Assembly: GCA_963700045.1 (NCBI GenBank)
Contig: CAVOWK010000010.1
Location: 18,287 to 82,286 of the forward strand
Length of the DNA: 64,000 bases
Origin: RPQJ01 sp963700045
Lineage (GTDB): Bacteria > Pseudomonadota > Gammaproteobacteria > Steroidobacterales > Steroidobacteraceae
Reading direction: 5' to 3'
Shown: piece after piece, positions 60,366 through 64,000 of the stretch
Position numbering within the stretch: the stretch's first letter is position 1
Layout of the letters: each line of letters starts with the position of its first letter
Position numbers and translations under genes: made by a program
Notes under the pieces: model-generated
The model's input: only the letters and a program-made list of their open reading frames with translations
Databases searched by the model: none
What the model was told of the DNA's origin: nothing

Positions 60366-62631
60366 TCACCGTCGCGGCGCAGCGACGCCGGCCGTGGGTC
60401 CGTTGCCAGACGCCGTCACCGAATTGCCCATCGCGTCGTAGGCACGAATGGTGATGTCGGCTGGCGTCACCCCCTCCTCCAGCAGGATCTCGTAGCGCTC
60501 GTCGGGCGCGTCGGCAATGCCGTCGACCGGGAAGATCGTGCGCCAGCGAAGCGCGTCGAGCGAGTACTCGACGCGCTGGACCGGCGACTGTGCGTCCTTG
60601 ACGGCGAAGGACAGGCGCCTGGTGGAGCCATCCGCGCGCGCCCCCTCGAGGTCGACCCGCGGCGGGGTGTTGTCGATCGCGAAGCTGGCGCTCTCGAGTT
60701 CTCCCACGAGCGCCGCAGTCGTGCCGTTGGCGGGGGCATCGGAAGCGGCGATCTTGACGGTGTACATGCCGTCTGGCACGGACGTCGTATCCCACGTCAG
60801 CAGCGCATCCCACGTCTGTCTCTTCAGCGGGCGCCAGGTCGCCTCGCCCTCCCGGCGGTAGAACACGTCGTATTGCAGCCGGTCGTCGTTGGCGTCCTCG
60901 GCTTTCCACGCGAGCGTCTGCAGACCGCGCTGATGGGTCTTCCGACCCAGCGACGGCTGCGTCTGCGTCGGAGCTGCGGTGCCGACGGCAGTCATGTTGC
61001 GACCGTCCGACGTCCCGGGCTCGAACCCGGCGATCTGGTACTCGCCGCTGGAATACGGCCGCAGGAACACCGTCCCGGCCGGATGCACCGTGATCGACTT
61101 GACCTCGGGCCGCACGTTGCGGGGCTGATAGGCGGTGGTGACCGACGTGAGCACCGGGGTGACGCCAGGCTTGCCGGTAAGCACGGCGCGCCACTGCAGG
61201 TACCGCGCCTTCGGGCTGCGGATCTGTTCGCCGGTCGCCGCCGCGATCGCGGCTGACCATTCACTCCAGGTCTCGTCGGGTTTCGAGGTGTTCCCACTGC
61301 GCGTCTGCAAGGTGACGGAGGTGCCGGCGGGCGTCGAGGCCGTCCACCGCAGCGTGCCCCAGGTGGCCGTGTTGGCCGCGTCGAGAATGTCGGACTCGTA
61401 GTGCCCCTTCTCCGCGGACGTGCCACCGACGCGGAAGACCCTGCCGGGGTTGGCCGTCACCAGCAGGAGATCGCCCGTCGACGAGCGGTGGGCCCCCGTG
61501 ATTTGCTGAGCGGGCACGCGCGCCAGCAGTGTGACGCGCGGCTGCGCCGACTCCACGCGGTACACCTTGCCCTTGTTGCCGGTCGCCACGATGACGGCCT
61601 CACCGTCCGCGACGACATCGTACGGGAGGTCGTCGGCTGACTCCCACATCGTGTCCCACAGGCCGTCGGGAGCGACGCGGTACACGGACGCCTTGGTGTC
61701 ACGCTTCGCGTCGGCCTTGCTCGCCGCCGCGGACGTCGTTGTCGCGTCACCGATGGCCGTGATGACAACCTCCGTGGTGACCGATGGCACGGGCGCCGCG
61801 GACGTGGCCGCCGTCGTCGAGGGCTCGCCCGACGGCGCCGCGCTGGGCAGGCGGGAATCGCTGGTCGCCCGTCCGTTCATGGCGGCGACGAGCAACTGCC
61901 CTCCGGGCGCGAAGCGCAGTGCGCGGATATCGCGGTACGGCGTGTCCAGCAGCACGAACGCCTTGCCCTGGGCGTCCAGCGTGAGTACCTGGCCCGGCGT
62001 GTCGGTACCGGCGACGATCGCGTCGTCTGGCGACACGGCGAGGGTCGTCACGTGCGTGGCCTTCGCGCTGAAGATCCGCCGGACGTCGCCGTTGGTCGAG
62101 ACGCGATAGACGGCGCCCTTCTCACCCGTGGCGACCAGCAGGCTTCCATCTCGAGTCGTGGCCAGCGCCCAGATGTACCGTCGTCCGGGTCGAAGACGAC
62201 GCGGAACGTGCCGGTGGACTCCACCTTGTAGACCTTGCCGTCGGGAGAGGTCCCGACGTAGACGGAGTTCCCCGGGCCGGCCGCGAGCGCGTGGACCTGC
62301 AGCTCCTCGGCGTCGAAGAAGAGGGCCGCCTTCCCGTCAGGGCCGAACCGGAACACCTTGCCGTCGCTCCCGCTGCCCGCGTACATCGCGTCCCCATCAG
62401 GGTAGCGCGCCACAGCGCAGGAGATTCGGGATCACCCAGGGGAGACACGGACACGCCCAGCGTGAGGCGGCCGTTGGTGTCGATGGCGATGGCCTCGCCG
62501 TCGCCCTTCAGGAAGTCCGCCTGGGTGGAAACCTGCCAGAACGTCGCCGCCGCACCGAGGACAGTGACGGACGCCAGCAGGGAGAGGCCGACCGCGAGCA
62601 GCGCTCGGGGCACACGGGTGGGCATGGTCAT
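60366..62631 (-). CDS. exported beta-propeller/Ig-like protein, with two frame breaks
   Basis: After a signal peptide (LLAVGLSLLASVTVLGAAAT) the product would be ~755 residues: an N-terminal propeller of repeats like YAGSGSDGKVFRF, YVGTSPDGKVYKV, LVATGEKGAVYRV and VIVATGNKGKVYRV, then two fibronectin/Ig-like beta domains (YDVFYRREGEATWRPLKRQT, then FAIDNTPPRVDLEGARADGS) and a short tail. The frame shifts near 62401-62415 and near 62174-62190. Supplying one base at each restores the repeats, so sequence error is likely. It is an extracytoplasmic binding protein of unknown ligand, of a type I associate with Acidobacteriota. Confidence 0.75.
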
Positions 62632-62667
62632 GGTGTCTGGGCCGGAAACCGACGCGCGCGCACGTCT

Positions 62668-64000
62668 CTACTCGGGTTCGATGCTGATGGTCAGCTGGCG
62701 GTGGCCGACAACGACGCCGTCGAGCGGGACATCCCACGAGCCAACGGTGGCGGTTCGGAGGGCCGTGGATCCGGCGCCGGAGCGATCGGCTTCGACGACG
62801 GCGAGCACGGAGGGCGGCAGGGAGGGCAGCGGCTCCCCGCTGATCTGCGCTCCGGCTTCCTGGTTGACGAGGCGCACGTAGAGCACGTTGTTGCGGCGGA
62901 GCGAACCGAAGGCCCGCATAACTGCGGCACCGTGTCGAGGGCGGGCACCTGCCTGAGGTCCCGCGTGTCGTAGGCCGAGATGCGGTTGGCGTCGGCCACG
63001 ACAAGCGTGAGGGCGCCTCTCGCGTTGGACGGAACCTCGATGGGGATCGATCGGATGATCTCCGCGCCGCGCCACGGCCGGATGGCCACGCGGGCCGTCA
63101 CGGTCTGGCCGGCCTTCACGCGGGCCGCGTCCAGCCAGAGGCGCTCCACGAAGAGCGCTTTAGCGGATTCGGTCGACGTGATCGTGAGGTCGACTCCGTC
63201 GATGTCCAGGCGGGCCATGTCCGTGCGCGACAGCAGGGCCAGTGGCGTGACGACGTAGCCGGCTGCCGTGCCGCTGGCGGTGTCTCCCGAGAAAATGTCA
63301 TCGAGGGCAAAGCTCCCCTGGTTCCTGACGCGCACGCTGCCGCGCACACCGAACGTCGCTCCACCGAGTTCGCGCTCGTAGGTCTGCAGAACGGCCAGCA
63401 TGGAAAAGAAGGCGAGAGTCGGCGTGAGGGTCTGGTCGCGGCTCACCTCGAACGCGAACGTCCTCTGAGGGCCGCGCTGGTTCTCGAGGGCAATCCGGAC
63501 CGGGATGGTCGCGGGCCCCGGCCCAATCGTCCCGGCGATCGCCGTGGAGCGATCCTGGTCCAGCGTGCCGATGACCGGTCCGGGAGAGGCGATCTTGAAC
63601 GAGTCGAGCAGGCTCGGAAGGACCGTGTGGACGTAGGCACGCGTCATTGGGAGCGACACGGGGCCCAGGTTCACGAACGGGTGTCCGAACGCGTAGAGCC
63701 GGTGGCCATCGACCGCGGTCACCGTTCCCGTCGCCGCGATGGCCAGGTCGCCGGCCACGAGGTTCACGCCGACGGCGTCGCCACCACGGAGCGGCACGTC
63801 GGGCATCTGCACGGTCCCGCCGCCAGCGCCGGTTACGGCTCGCAACCCGACACCGTCGAGGGCCCGGTCGAGGCGCCTGATGGCGGAATCGGAGAACCCG
63901 CTGACCGCGAGCGGGGTCGCGATCCGGCGGAGGGCGGCAGTCGGGATTCCGGACGCACCGGACAGCATGCGCACGTCGGCCATGCCCGCGGCAAAGGGGT
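62668..64000 (-). CDS. SpoIVB/S55-family peptidase protein, C-terminal part, with a frame break (runs off window end)
   Basis: The frame is open to the window edge (PFAAGMADVRM...), so the N-terminus is outside. The visible part has the S55 core: GDAVGVNLVAGDLAIAATGT, VTAVDGHRLYAFGHPFVNLG and SFKIASPGPVIGTLDQDRST with the Ser of the family, then beta-rich domains. Near 62917-62927 one base appears to be missing; after correction it continues VMRAFGSLRRNNVLYVRLVN and ends TISIEPE. The S55 domain is found in Firmicutes SpoIVB and in large exported Acidobacteriota proteins, and is foreign to Gammaproteobacteria. Confidence 0.82.

Overview
The window holds two unlike segments. From base 1 to about 50.95 kb the gene content and order fit a GC-rich gammaproteobacterium (a Steroidobacter/Nevskia/Xanthomonas-like lineage is my guess). 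It carries fabY, gatCAB beside mreBCD-mrdAB-mltB-dacA-dat-ybeD-lipB-lipA, amgK-murU divergent from lptD-surA-pdxA-rsmA, apaGH, and lgt-thyA-folA. From about 50.95 kb to the end the content (aroC-def-fmt-rsmB, a sigma-54 activator, a TPR protein, an ECF sigma/anti-sigma pair, a beta-propeller/Ig-like secreted protein and a SpoIVB/S55 peptidase) fits an Acidobacteriota, Vicinamibacteria-like genome. At the boundary a HIT-family gene has lost its N-terminus and runs straight into the intact C-terminus of rsmB. I read this as an assembly chimera and not a biological fusion.

Layout: 1-9.2 kb, minus-strand housekeeping genes (partial fabY, D-aminoacylase-like lipoprotein, metF, hslO, fumarase, gatB, gatA, gatC), with G-rich TTAGGGG-like repeats around gatB. 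9.3-18.5 kb, the rod-shape and peptidoglycan operon plus D-amino acid transaminase. 18.4-22.0 kb, lipB, lipA, murU and amgK on the minus strand. 22.1-29.3 kb, outer-membrane biogenesis genes (lptD, surA) followed by pdxA, rsmA, a universal stress protein, apaG and apaH. 30.0-34.0 kb, a kynurenine-to-quinolinate operon (haaO, a formamidase-like cyclase, kynU, kmo) for making NAD precursors from tryptophan. 34.1-38.5 kb, an exported amidohydrolase, a dipeptidase-like protein and an RlmD/TrmA-type methyltransferase. 38.5-42.4 kb, a loose accessory stretch with two SDR genes, a 43-residue CDGSH protein and gene debris (a dienelactone hydrolase tail, an orphan antitoxin, the N-terminus of a membrane cyclase/TPR-type protein). 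42.5-45.8 kb, lgt-thyA-SET-folA and an HU protein with a histone-H1-like tail. 45.9-50.5 kb, rlmI, a thioredoxin-domain YyaL/SPATA20 protein, a 220-bp nested palindromic element and an M23 peptidase.

The strongest candidate for an undescribed system is the SET-domain lysine methyltransferase translationally coupled between thyA and folA, next to the lysine-tailed HU protein. It resembles the chlamydial NUE/Hc1 arrangement. Several genes (the YyaL homologue, possibly rlmI, rsmB, the propeller gene twice, and the S55 gene) show one-base frame breaks. These look like consensus errors until shown otherwise.
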